This document shows, in pieces, positions 54,714 through 63,204 of a DNA stretch of 64,000 bases (within the stretch, counting starts at the first letter, position 1; every line of letters begins with the position of its first letter). The notes beneath the pieces are model-generated. The model ran no database searches, was not told the DNA's origin, and saw only the letters and a list, made by a program, of their open reading frames with translations. Origin of the DNA: Rhodothermia bacterium (GTDB taxonomy: Bacteria > Bacteroidota > Rhodothermia > Rhodothermales > UBA2364); contig JAFLBZ010000019.1 of the NCBI GenBank assembly GCA_017303715.1, forward strand, positions 1-64,000, read 5' to 3'. Both the position numbers and the translations under genes were made by a program.

Positions 54714-55394
54714 CTATGATTCGCCGTCTCCATGAATATTAAAACGGGTACTTTGTAAAAAGACCATTCCGGGGCCGGTTAGCCTAAACAGCCACAACCC
54801 TTCTCCACCCACCAATTTGTTAATAACCCCCCGGACAATCTCGAAGGTGTATGCTATTGTTCCGCTAAATGCCGCCACCGAGGCCACATCCACCCGTATG
54901 GTTTCGCCATCCTGTAAAAAGCGTTCCACAATGGTTCCACCACCATGAATAAAGCCCAATCCAGCCCCAACCATTTTCTGCATAATGAACCCCTCTTTAC
55001 CAAAAACAGCGGTCTTCAGGTCTTTGGTGAGTTCAATGTCTAACTTCACATCCAATGTCCCACACAAATATGAGCCTTTTTGGCAAATCACCACCCCACC
55101 GTGATTTCGCAAATCCAAAGGGATAATCCCACCCGGAACAGGTGCAGCAAAGGCAATCACCGCTACTCGATCACTGTAATTGTGGAAAACGGGATTGTAA
55201 ATACTTTCGCCGGTCTTCTTGAGCACTATGCGTTGCCAAGGGTTAAGCTCGACAGGTGTATCCATCTCAATGCCTTCATCCATATAGATCATAGCGCCAG
55301 ATTCTGCTTTAATGGCCCCGCCGGGAGGCAACATCACTTCGAGGATGTGGACATCATCGCCTCGGATACGATAGCGAACAGGAAAGTCGGGCAT
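54714..55394 (-). CDS. AIM24/TIGR00266 family protein
   Basis: A 226-residue beta-rich protein. Family patterns are VHILEVMLPPGGAIKAESGAMIYMDEGIEM, the FAAPVPGGIIPLDL turn, and the central GFIMQKMVGAGLGFIHGGGTIVERFL with VDVASVAAFSGTIAYTFEIV. The biochemical function is unknown in bacteria; the mitochondrial relative affects inner-membrane organisation. It lies 26 bases upstream of the ABC-F gene. Confidence 0.88.
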   Translation of the reverse strand: MPDFPVRYRIRGDDVHILEVMLPPGGAIKAESGAMIYMDEGIEMDTPVELNPWQRIVLKKTGESIYNPVFHNYSDRVAVIAFAAPVPGGIIPLDLRNHGGVVICQKGSYLCGTLDVKLDIELTKDLKTAVFGKEGFIMQKMVGAGLGFIHGGGTIVERFLQDGETIRVDVASVAAFSGTIAYTFEIVRGVINKLVGGEGLWLFRLTGPGMVFLQSTRFNIHGDGES

Positions 55395-55613
55395 TTTTTT
55401 TTAGTTTAAGTCCAATAAATTAGGAATAATTATAGACTTTGCTCCATAAATTTTATATAATTCATTCCGAAGTACCACCACCAACCTTTAATTCGGAGCT
55501 TCTTCCGGCTATCCCTGTTTCCGCTATTGATTCCATCTTGAGGGAGCAAGATTAGATCCAAAGCACTTTACGCTTCTTCTCACTTCCAAAACCTCATTAA
55601 TCAGGAGTAGGTT

Positions 55614-56528
55614 ATGGCTGCTTTCGTTTTCACAGAATCGGACCTTCGCCGTTTATTTCAGATCAATCAGTTTGAAATCCCTCAGAACGAAATGGTTTTC
55701 TTCGGTCTCAGGGGCTGTTTACCAATGGATGCCCGTGCCGAGCAATTCTTAGACCGACACTCTTTGGTGGTCACCGATGTAAACTATTTGAACCCAAGAT
55801 GTACCATCGGGCAGTGGATTCCGGCACGACGGGTCTTTACCATCTTTCCCGGAAGTACCGTACCCCATATGAAGTACATCCAGAAAGCCCTTGCACGCGG
55901 TGGGGCGGGCGCGAACCGGATGTTCATCGGCTATTATACCTATACCAAAGGAAAACACCGACCAAGCCCGTCCGGAACGCATGATGCTTGGCGACACCCC
56001 GATACCGAGTTACGACCTATCCTAAGAACGGGGGACGATCTTAAGTACGAAATTACGGACAAAATTGAGTTGGCCGTCCCGTATGACAACCTGCACGCCG
56101 CATGGAGTTCCGGAACCGGAGGAAGTTACAGCAGTGCGGGCTGTCAAGTCATTGTGGGCTTCCCAAACCCCAACCGAGGCCCTTGGAAAACATTTAAAAA
56201 TTACGGCTACTCAATCCCGCAAACAAAATTCCGGTATGCGTTACTGGAGGGTTTAAAGGCTGCCCAAGTGGTCTCAAATCCCAATACGCCCCTTACCGCA
56301 AGAGTGCTTTTTGGCTCTTCGGGGGATTTGGTGCGAAAACTTGAAGAGGCTCTTGCCGCAAAGGGCCTGCATCCCGCCGGAGACAAAATCAACGGCGTGA
56401 TGGATGTAGAAACATGGAAAGCCATCCATAAATTTCAGGTACAGGTTTTTGGCGAAGACGAGGCCGATGGTATTGTAGGCCGGATGACCGCAGAAAGTCT
56501 GGGCATCACAGATTGGCCACGTGTGTAA
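55614..56528 (+). CDS. Peptidoglycan-binding-domain protein with SxGC motif
   Basis: A 304-residue protein without a visible signal peptide. The C-terminal 75 residues form a PG_binding_1 domain (DLVRKLEEALAAKGLHPAGDKINGVMDVETWKAIHKFQVQVFGEDEADGIVGRMTAESLG). The N-terminal 220 residues have no family I can name with certainty. They contain NLHAAWSSGTGGSYSSAGCQVIVG, resembling the H...SxGC catalytic centre of L,D-transpeptidases. It could be a cell-wall enzyme secreted by another route. It is preceded by GGAGTAGGTT just before the ATG. Confidence 0.65.
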   Translation: MAAFVFTESDLRRLFQINQFEIPQNEMVFFGLRGCLPMDARAEQFLDRHSLVVTDVNYLNPRCTIGQWIPARRVFTIFPGSTVPHMKYIQKALARGGAGANRMFIGYYTYTKGKHRPSPSGTHDAWRHPDTELRPILRTGDDLKYEITDKIELAVPYDNLHAAWSSGTGGSYSSAGCQVIVGFPNPNRGPWKTFKNYGYSIPQTKFRYALLEGLKAAQVVSNPNTPLTARVLFGSSGDLVRKLEEALAAKGLHPAGDKINGVMDVETWKAIHKFQVQVFGEDEADGIVGRMTAESLGITDWPRV

Positions 56529-56629
56529 AGAAGTTGGCAAGAGGGATAAAAAAACTTGTGTGTTGGAACACGCATTTTTTTCTGGCGTTTAACAGTTTCA
56601 TAACCTTAAATCCAAAACGATTACTTACC

Positions 56630-57265
56630 ATGAAAAAAACAAATTTTGGCGTGATGACCCTCTTGCTAATCACCTTCCTTGGCCTGGGTTTTATGAAGGC
56701 TCCACAAGTAACCCCACCACCAACGCCTCCCGCACCCGGAACCTACAACTTAGACAAGTCCCATTCTCAAGTACTATTTAGCGTTACCCACATGGGCATT
56801 TCTACCGTTACCGGAACCTTCAAGCAAATAGACGGGAAAGTGGTTATTGGCAATAAAGGATTAAGCAGCCTCAGCACCGAAGCCACCATCCAAACGGCCA
56901 GTATCTCTACCCAAAATGACGGACGAGACAACCACTTGCGCAACGACGATTTCTTTAATGCAGAGAAATTCCCGACCGCCACCTTTAAATCCAAGAGTGT
57001 GAAAGTCTCTGGCAACAACCTCACCATTGTGGGTGACTTAACCATCCGCGATGTAACCAAAACTGTGACCCTAAAAGGAAAATACCTCGGAACGGTAAGC
57101 TCTAAGCGTGGTGATCAAACCATCACCAAAATTGCTTTTGAAGCCAGTACAACCATCAAGCGTATGCAATATGGCCTTAAGTGGAACAATTTGATGGAAG
57201 CAGGCGGATTAGTGGTGAGCGACGACGTGAAAATCACCTTGTCTATCCAAGCCAATAAGCAATAA
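56630..57265 (+). CDS. YceI family exported protein
   Basis: A 211-residue protein with a signal peptide (MKKTNFGVMTLLLITFLGLGFMKA) and a Pro-rich linker, then the YceI lipocalin-like barrel: GTYNLDKSHSQVLFSVTHMGISTVTGTF, HLRNDDFFNAEKFPTATFKS and IVGDLTIRDVTKTVTLKGKY. Relatives bind isoprenoid quinones in the periplasm. I start at ATG 56630; the frame is open 39 codons earlier, overlapping the preceding gene. A terminator follows. Confidence 0.94.
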   Translation: MKKTNFGVMTLLLITFLGLGFMKAPQVTPPPTPPAPGTYNLDKSHSQVLFSVTHMGISTVTGTFKQIDGKVVIGNKGLSSLSTEATIQTASISTQNDGRDNHLRNDDFFNAEKFPTATFKSKSVKVSGNNLTIVGDLTIRDVTKTVTLKGKYLGTVSSKRGDQTITKIAFEASTTIKRMQYGLKWNNLMEAGGLVVSDDVKITLSIQANKQ

Positions 57266-57294
57266 GAAACTCCAGACAACGTTTAACCCGCGTT

Positions 57295-57328
57295 AACGAT
57301 GGCTGCAAAAATGTGGCCATCGTTTTTT
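57295..57328 (+). terminator. Rho-independent terminator after the YceI gene
   Basis: AACGATGGC (57295-57303) pairs with GGCCATCGTT (57315-57324), followed by a run of T. Confidence 0.92.
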
Positions 57329-57459
57329 TCTTTTACGAGTGATTGACTTTCCACTCGTACCTTTTGTATTAGCGGTTTGGTGCAGTTACGTGAGTGATAG
57401 GGTTTATGGTGGACTATAAATTTTGCACGGCCACCAAGACGATTGGATGACGATTAGCC

Positions 57460-57539
57460 CCATTGGGGCGGCATATTTCTATAGCTGGCTGAACGAAGCC
57501 AAACCCAAACCGGTCTCGCCCTACCGAGCAAGAATGATG
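57460..57539 (-). repeat. Dispersed intergenic repeat, copy 2
   Basis: About 80 bases that match 10448-10529 in inverse orientation: CCATTGGGGC (57460-57469), TATAGCTGGCTGAACGAAGCCAA (split here as TATAGCTGGCTGA-ACGAAGCCAA) and AGAATGATG (57531-57539). In copy 2 the CCCCATTGGGG block is a perfect palindrome. It lies between YceI and a decayed transposase, in a 1.1-kb gene-poor stretch. Confidence 0.7.
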
Positions 57540-57727
57540 AAAATAAGTTGGGTGATCAGTCAGGAATAGAGTTTTTTAATTATTGGCTGTTCTTATGGGG
57601 TTGAGTAAAAAAGCCATTGTAAAGAAAAGAATAAATAATAAAGTATCATCTTCATGAGTTAGAAAACTCAAGAAACAAACACCTTATCGTTTATGGAAAG
57701 GGAAACAAGAAAAGAAAAACGCTCAGC

Positions 57728-58139
57728 TTCAAGAAATATGGCCAAAATCAGGTTTTGCTCTTTCGTGTTCTGGTAGCGAACTTGACACCAGAAGGTCATA
57801 TGGCTAAGGTAATTAATGACATCATAGATAACCTATCTCAAAGCAATCTGGACAAGTATTATTCGGATCGTGGAGAGAGTAGTTACCATCCTAAATAATG
57901 ATTAAAGTATAGCTTTTAACTTTATGGGGATTGTAATGGCGTTTATATCAGCCGTCGGTTGGCAAAACAATTATAAGAGAATCTGTACTACCACCCGATT
58001 AAGCGGGCATTAGATCCATTGTTTTAAGACGTTAAGTAGTATCCGTAGTGGTCGTTTGGAAGGGCTTATAGATGATATTTTTGCGGAAGTGTTATCCATA
58101 GTTACTGACTTGTTAAATCCATCCAGTCTAACAACCTGA
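57728..58139 (+). pseudogene. Decayed IS1182-family transposase N-terminal part
   Basis: Frame-broken remnant. 57728-57895 reads FKKYGQNQVLLF...LTPEGHMAKVINDIIDNLSQSNLDKYYSDRGESSYHPK and then a stop; this matches the N-terminus of IS1182-type transposases (FKxYxQNQ..., ...HPxMLLKVLLYAY). After further stops and frameshifts, 58010-58139 reads SSIRSGRLEGLIDDIFAEVLSIVTDLL, the next conserved block (INxFRSGRL...IFxxVL). The catalytic C-terminal part is absent. Terminal inverted repeats were not found. Confidence 0.75.
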
Positions 58140-58358
58140 CCCGCTACTATAAGTTTTGAAATGCCCCCCCTTACAACCCTATCCCATTTCCATAATTTCA
58201 ACTAACTTTTGGACAACGACGCAGACGTTCTGCTGCTGGGTAAGTTTATAACAAGGCGTATTTATCCAAGTTTCCATTTTACTTTTAGCCCATCTCGGTG
58301 TATCATACTTGTTTATAATAATGCAACTATTTTTTGGCCAATCTATTAAATTGTTAAG
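58140..58358. other. Intergenic region before the nucleotidyltransferase gene
   Basis: No gene. It contains a C-run and an AT-rich final 80 bases (TTGTTTATAATAATG) that should include the promoter of the downstream nucleotidyltransferase. No confident -35/-10 assignment. Confidence 0.4.
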
Positions 58359-59351
58359 ATGAAACTCATTATCCCCATGGCTGGCCGTGGAACCCGCCTT
58401 AGACCACATACCCATGTAACACCTAAACCGCTTTTGCCCGTATTAGGCTCCTCGATGGTCGAGCGCATTGTTACCACGTTTACCGAGCTATTGCCCAATC
58501 AAATACAGGAAGCCGTTTTCATTCTGGGGGACTTCCCCTCCGAGGTTCGGGATCAACTCCGCCTCATTTGCCGTCGTTTGGGCATCAAAGCAAACTTCGC
58601 CGTTCAGGACAAGGCTATGGGTACGGCACATGCCCTTTATTGTGCAAAAGATTTCCTTGAAGGCGAGGTTTTTTCCATCTTTGCAGATACCTTGTTTTAC
58701 ATGGAGCCGGATTTTAAGCTGGATTCCGACGTTGTGGCTTGGGTGAAGTTGGTGGAGGATCCGCGAGCGTATGGCGTTGTGGTGCGTGACAAACAAGGCC
58801 GTGCGACCGGATTTGTTGAAAAACCAACGGAATTAATCTCCCGTGAGGCACTTATTGGGATTTATTACATCAAAGACGGGGCAAAGTTGCGGCAAGTCAT
58901 TCAGCAGATGATGGATGAACGCGCCCTTAGCCCAAGAGGGGAATACGAACTCCCAGATGCGTTTGACCGGATGCTGCAAAACGGAGCGACCTTAGATACC
59001 GCTACTGTTACAGATTGGTTGGACTGCGGCACGCTCCCAGCCCTTTTGGATACCACCAAAATTGTGATGCAGAAAGAACGTGCGGCCTTCCGTGGGAACC
59101 TGAACAACACCGTCATTATTGAGCCTGTTTATATTGGCCCTGGTGCTTTGATACGCAACTCCGTGATCGGCCCATTTGCCTCGATTGAGGCTGGAGCCAC
59201 CATCACCGATTCGATTGTACGGGATTCGATTGTGTTTTCAAATGCCCGAATAGATGGAGCCATGATTAAAGACTCTTTTGTGGGTCAACATGCCCATGTT
59301 AAAGGTTCCCCTACGCCTATAAACGTAGGGGATCATGCTTCTGTTGGGTAA
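58359..59351 (+). CDS. Sugar-phosphate nucleotidyltransferase with left-handed helix domain
   Basis: A 330-residue enzyme activating a sugar phosphate with NTP. The N-terminal MKLIIPMAGRGTRLRPHTHVTPKPLLPVLG is the nucleotidyltransferase signature. Metal-binding aspartate lies in FSIFADTLFY, and VEKPTELISREALIGIYYIKDG follows. The C-terminal 80 residues have hexapeptide repeats (VIIEPVYIGPGALIRNSVIGPFASIEAGATITDSIVRDSIV) of a left-handed beta-helix, as in GlmU- or archaeal ST0452-type enzymes. Substrate unknown; glucose-1-P or GlcNAc-1-P are likely candidates. Confidence 0.88.
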   Translation: MKLIIPMAGRGTRLRPHTHVTPKPLLPVLGSSMVERIVTTFTELLPNQIQEAVFILGDFPSEVRDQLRLICRRLGIKANFAVQDKAMGTAHALYCAKDFLEGEVFSIFADTLFYMEPDFKLDSDVVAWVKLVEDPRAYGVVVRDKQGRATGFVEKPTELISREALIGIYYIKDGAKLRQVIQQMMDERALSPRGEYELPDAFDRMLQNGATLDTATVTDWLDCGTLPALLDTTKIVMQKERAAFRGNLNNTVIIEPVYIGPGALIRNSVIGPFASIEAGATITDSIVRDSIVFSNARIDGAMIKDSFVGQHAHVKGSPTPINVGDHASVG

Positions 59352-59400
59352 TTAATTTGTGACCTTCTTTCTTTTTCCTCCACGCTCAACCACAACCACC

Positions 59401-60531
59401 ATGAAGCGTATCCTCTTCCTAACCCTTATGATGTTTAGCCCTCTTTACGGATGGGCGCAACAACAACCAAAGCCAACGGCGACCAAGCCGGCCACATCGG
59501 GAAATGGCAAAACCTCCAAACCGGCAACAGTTAAGCCGAATACTGCGGATAATACCCGAAACGCACCGAAAACCAATACGCCTTCTTCAAAACCCGTTCG
59601 GGCATCTAAGCCCACCGAAAAAACGGTTCTCGCGGCAACAAAGTTGATTGTGACGACTTCCGGTGCAAAGGTCTATTTTTCTCCAGACCCAACCAGTGCG
59701 CAAGTCGGGAAATTGACCTTCGGTTTATTTGTAGAGGCAAAATCACGCTCCGAGCAGAAGAAAAAGGTAGCAGGTGTAGAGGATTATTGGTACCAAGTGC
59801 CCTACGGTAACAATAAAGTAGGATGGATTTTTGGCGCAAATGTACGGACTTATAGTAGTGAAAACCGAGATGCCGTCATTACCGAAATTATGCGGCCAAG
59901 AATGCGTAGCAATGCTAAAACCTTTGCAGAAGAAGTGGAATTCTATGACTTTTTAGCGGTTGCAGAGCGCGAAACCCTCAATTTAGACGTAAAAGCGGAA
60001 TTGTCACTTGCCCATTTAGTGGTATTAAAACGCATTTTGAAGCTGATCCCAATGGAGTCCAGAGAGAAACAGCCTTATCAATCTTGGCTGGTGGGAAATG
60101 AAAAATACTTGGTTTATAGCGAACCTACCCAAGCGTATTATTTGCGCTTTGACTTGTTGTGGGATTTAGAAACGCAACACCGAGACCTCCCATTTGCGGA
60201 GCGCATTGCCTACGAAGCGGCCATTACCGATCTTGCAGGAGAATGTGAAGGGTATTTGGTCTGTACTATTGGCCGTCTCAATATGCGGGAAGGACGTTAT
60301 TTAGAGCGGTATCCGACAGGGGTATATGTGAATGACATGATGAGTAAAATTGAGAATGCCATTACGAAAATACTGAGCAATACCGCTGCTTATACTGTTC
60401 CCGAACAGGATAAAAAAGACCTTCGTACCGAGCTTGGCTTTTTGCGTGAGGCGGTGGAAAAGATCGAAAAGGCCCAAAAAGAAACCATCTTGATAGGACT
60501 AAATTCGTTAGAAGAATCTTTTTTGAAATAA
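59401..60531 (+). CDS. Exported SH3-domain protein
   Basis: A 376-residue protein with a signal peptide (MKRILFLTLMMFSPLYGWAQ), a low-complexity Lys/Pro/Thr/Asn linker (about 20-80), a bacterial SH3 domain (about 84-155, KLIVTTSGAKVYFSPDPTSAQVGKLTFGLFVEAKS ... DYWYQVPYGNNKVGWIFGANVRTY) and a helical C-terminal region of unknown fold. The SH3 domain may bind peptidoglycan. Start at ATG 59401, where the signal begins. It follows the nucleotidyltransferase by 49 bases, probably one operon. Confidence 0.85.
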   Translation: MKRILFLTLMMFSPLYGWAQQQPKPTATKPATSGNGKTSKPATVKPNTADNTRNAPKTNTPSSKPVRASKPTEKTVLAATKLIVTTSGAKVYFSPDPTSAQVGKLTFGLFVEAKSRSEQKKKVAGVEDYWYQVPYGNNKVGWIFGANVRTYSSENRDAVITEIMRPRMRSNAKTFAEEVEFYDFLAVAERETLNLDVKAELSLAHLVVLKRILKLIPMESREKQPYQSWLVGNEKYLVYSEPTQAYYLRFDLLWDLETQHRDLPFAERIAYEAAITDLAGECEGYLVCTIGRLNMREGRYLERYPTGVYVNDMMSKIENAITKILSNTAAYTVPEQDKKDLRTELGFLREAVEKIEKAQKETILIGLNSLEESFLK

Positions 60532-60550
60532 AGGATCCGTAAAACCAAAG

Positions 60551-60583
60551 AAAGGGGCGATCAAACATGACCGGCCCCTTTTT
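60551..60583. terminator. Terminator between convergent SH3-protein and metZ genes
   Basis: AAGGGGC (60551-60557) pairs with GCCCCTT (60573-60579), followed by six T on plus. An A-rich left flank makes it usable on minus too. Confidence 0.85.
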
Positions 60584-60614
60584 TACGCCCTAATGGTTTT
60601 AGGTACAAGGATTT

Positions 60615-61793
60615 TTAACCTTTTTTTATCGCTGCTAATCCCCGTTCAATATCGGCCTGAAGGTCTAAAAAATGTTCTAAACCAACGGATATACGGATGA
60701 GGCCGGACGTAATTCCCACCGCCAAACGCTCTTCTTCCGACAATTTGGAATGTGTTGTGGTGGTTGGGTGCGTGGCGATGGTGCGGGTATCGCCCAAATT
60801 CGAGGACAAAGAAATCATTTGCAAAGCATCCATAAAACGTTGGGCTTCCTCACGCCCACCATTAAGCTCGATTGTGAGCATAGACCCTCCTAAACGCATT
60901 TGCTGTTTTGCAAGTTCATGCTGCGGATGCGATGCCAAAAAAGGATATTTAACCTTTTTCACGCCTTCTTGACCTTCTAACCAAAACGCCAAACTGTGTG
61001 CATTTTCGCAATGTCGTTCTACTCGAACGGCCAATGTTTCCAAACTCTTAGATAAAATCCAGCCATTAAACGGTGACAATGCAGGCCCCGTGTGCCGAGA
61101 TAAAAAGAGGACTTCTTGGATGAGTTCTTTTTTTCCCAAAATACATCCACCCAATACACGGCCTTGCCCATCAATCAATTTTGTTGCAGAGTGCGTAACC
61201 AAATGAGCACCGTATTTAGCCGGATTCTGAAGGTAAGGCGTAGCGAAGCAGTTATCCACATTCAAAATAAGGTCTTTTTTCTTGGCTAATTGCCCGAGAA
61301 ACGCCAAATCCAATAAATCCAAGCCGGGGTTGGAAGGTGTCTCGGCAAAAATCATTTTGGTCTCTGGACGGATAGCGTTCTCCCAAACCTCCGGCGGTGC
61401 AGTGATGTCAATGAAGGTGTGGGTAATTCCCCAACGCGGAAACAGCTTGGTCAAAATCTGGAAGGTGGACCCGAACAAGGAGCGCGAGGCCACAATATGA
61501 TCCCCCGCCTTCAAAAACGCAGCCATACTCATAAACATCGCTGCCATCCCCGAAGCGGTTGCAATGCCTGCCTCGGTTCCTTCTAATAAGCACATCTTCT
61601 CGATGAACTCATTGGTATTGGGATTGGCGTAGCGCGAATAGATATTGCCCTCCATTTCTTCGTTGAACAAGGCACGCGCCATTTCGGCATCGTCGAAAAG
61701 AAAGCTACTGGTGGCAAAAATGGGGACACTGTGTTCGCGGTGCTGGCTCCGTTCCGCTTGGGTGCGGATCGCTTGGGTTTCAAAGTTTGACAT
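60615..61793 (-). CDS. metZ: O-succinylhomoserine sulfhydrylase (PLP trans-sulfuration enzyme)
   Basis: A 392-residue PLP enzyme of the Cys/Met metabolism family making homocysteine (or cystathionine) from an acylated homoserine. The PLP lysine lies in THSATKLIDGQGRVLGG. Other family signatures are YSRYANPNTNEFIEKMCLLEGTE, TASGMAAMFMSM, ETPSNPGLDLLD and NVDNCFATPYLQNPAKYGAHLV. MetZ is preferred over MetB because of the GQGRVLGG segment, but cystathionine gamma-synthase cannot be excluded. It lies 6 bases before an OsmC-like gene on the same strand. Confidence 0.9.
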   Translation of the reverse strand: MSNFETQAIRTQAERSQHREHSVPIFATSSFLFDDAEMARALFNEEMEGNIYSRYANPNTNEFIEKMCLLEGTEAGIATASGMAAMFMSMAAFLKAGDHIVASRSLFGSTFQILTKLFPRWGITHTFIDITAPPEVWENAIRPETKMIFAETPSNPGLDLLDLAFLGQLAKKKDLILNVDNCFATPYLQNPAKYGAHLVTHSATKLIDGQGRVLGGCILGKKELIQEVLFLSRHTGPALSPFNGWILSKSLETLAVRVERHCENAHSLAFWLEGQEGVKKVKYPFLASHPQHELAKQQMRLGGSMLTIELNGGREEAQRFMDALQMISLSSNLGDTRTIATHPTTTTHSKLSEEERLAVGITSGLIRISVGLEHFLDLQADIERGLAAIKKG

Positions 61794-61799
61794 AGGTTG

Positions 61800-62222
61800 T
61801 TATTTGGACGTAATCAGATCAAACGAAGTGGTAATGCTGGCGGTTGGCTCAAGGGTTTTAACCACCGAACAATATTTTTCCATGGAGAGGTTAATCGCCT
61901 TTTCCGCTTTTTGTGCATCCACACTCCCGAAAATCCGATAGTGCATATGGATTCTACGGAAAATATTGGCCTCACCAAGCGGTTCACGCTCGCCCTCTAT
62001 GGTTACTTTTATATCCTCTAAGGGCTGGCGTTGTTTTCTGAGGATGAGAATGATATCTATCGCGCTACACGATCCAGCAGCGGCCAGTAAAAGCTGCATG
62101 GGGCGAAAAGCCTGATCACCACCACCAATTTCGGGATTAGCATCGGTTCGGATGGTTTTTCCGGCTTCATTTACGGCTTCGAGCAGATACGCATCATCAA
62201 TTCGATGGATTTCAATTTTCAT
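61800..62222 (-). CDS. OsmC family protein
   Basis: A 140-residue protein of the OsmC/Ohr fold. GGGDQAFRPMQLLLAAAGSCSAIDIILILRKQRQPLEDIKVTIEGEREPL is the family core, with one conserved cysteine (GSCSAIDI). The second redox cysteine is not evident (SVDAQKAEKAINLSMEKYCSVVKTL has C near the C-terminus), so peroxidase activity is plausible. Directly upstream of metZ with a 6-base gap, so probably the same transcript. Confidence 0.9.
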   Translation of the reverse strand: MKIEIHRIDDAYLLEAVNEAGKTIRTDANPEIGGGDQAFRPMQLLLAAAGSCSAIDIILILRKQRQPLEDIKVTIEGEREPLGEANIFRRIHMHYRIFGSVDAQKAEKAINLSMEKYCSVVKTLEPTASITTSFDLITSK

Positions 62223-62402
62223 ACTGGGGCAAGGAGGATTGGGTTAAAGATAATGGCCACCTTCGGAACCGGCAAGGCCAAAAAACGTTACGTTTTCTAC
62301 CAGAAAGATACCGATAAAATACAAAGAGATTTGTATGGAAACGGCAGAAGTAAATAATCCGTCACAGTTTCGCAAATCACAACTTAACAAATAAGCGTTA
62401 TC

Positions 62403-63128
62403 ATGGAAATTCAACATCGTTTTGTCATCGTTACGGGTGCAAGTCGTGGCTTGGGTCGGGCAATTTCAGAAGTCTTGGTGGCCGAAGGAGCCATTGTTTT
62501 TGGTTTTGGACGTAGCGAACAAGACCTCAAGGAGGTAAAATCGCAACTTGGCGAATCGTTCCACCCGATTTTGTGCGACCTTCAATCCGCACATACGGTA
62601 AAACAAGCCATGTCGCAGGTATTGGCCACCACAAATGGCCGAATAGATGTATTGATCAACAATGCCGGACTTGGGAAGTTTGGAGCGGTGGAGGCCATGT
62701 CGGAAGAGGATTGGGATGTACAGGTGGATACCAACCTTAAAGGGGTTTTTTTGTGTACCCAACCGGTTGTGCCGATCATGAAGCAACAAAACGCCGAAAA
62801 AGGTTTTGGCGGCCATATCATCAATATCGCCTCGGTAGCGGGTTTAACAGGAAACCCGAATATTGGCATCTACAATGCGACAAAGTTTGGGCTTCGTGGA
62901 TTCTCCGAGTCGCTCATGCTTGAGCTAAGAAACGATGGGATCAAGGTGACATGTGTGTTTCCAGGATCTATCGAAACGGATTTTTTTAGGACAACCGGCT
63001 TCCCTTCCAATTCGAACCATAAAATGCACCCTAAAGACATTGCCGATACCGTGCTGCATATCCTCAAAGCGCCGGATAACTATCTGATTTCAGAAATTGT
63101 ATTGCGACCATTGCGTCCGAAAGGTTAA
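62403..63128 (+). CDS. SDR-family oxidoreductase
   Basis: A 241-residue classical short-chain dehydrogenase. The cofactor site is FVIVTGASRGLGRAISEVL, then INNAGLGKFG. The catalytic serine is in IINIASVAGLTG and the tyrosine-lysine pair is in IYNATKFGLRGFSESLM. The C-terminal CVFPGSIETDFF is typical. Substrate unknown. Divergent from the OsmC gene. Confidence 0.92.
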   Translation: MEIQHRFVIVTGASRGLGRAISEVLVAEGAIVFGFGRSEQDLKEVKSQLGESFHPILCDLQSAHTVKQAMSQVLATTNGRIDVLINNAGLGKFGAVEAMSEEDWDVQVDTNLKGVFLCTQPVVPIMKQQNAEKGFGGHIINIASVAGLTGNPNIGIYNATKFGLRGFSESLMLELRNDGIKVTCVFPGSIETDFFRTTGFPSNSNHKMHPKDIADTVLHILKAPDNYLISEIVLRPLRPKG

Positions 63129-63204
63129 AAAATGTGATCTCAATACAGCGGTTTAGCGGCCGGAGTAGTAGATACTAACGACCCAAGAAGGGCGTAGCAT
63201 ACCG

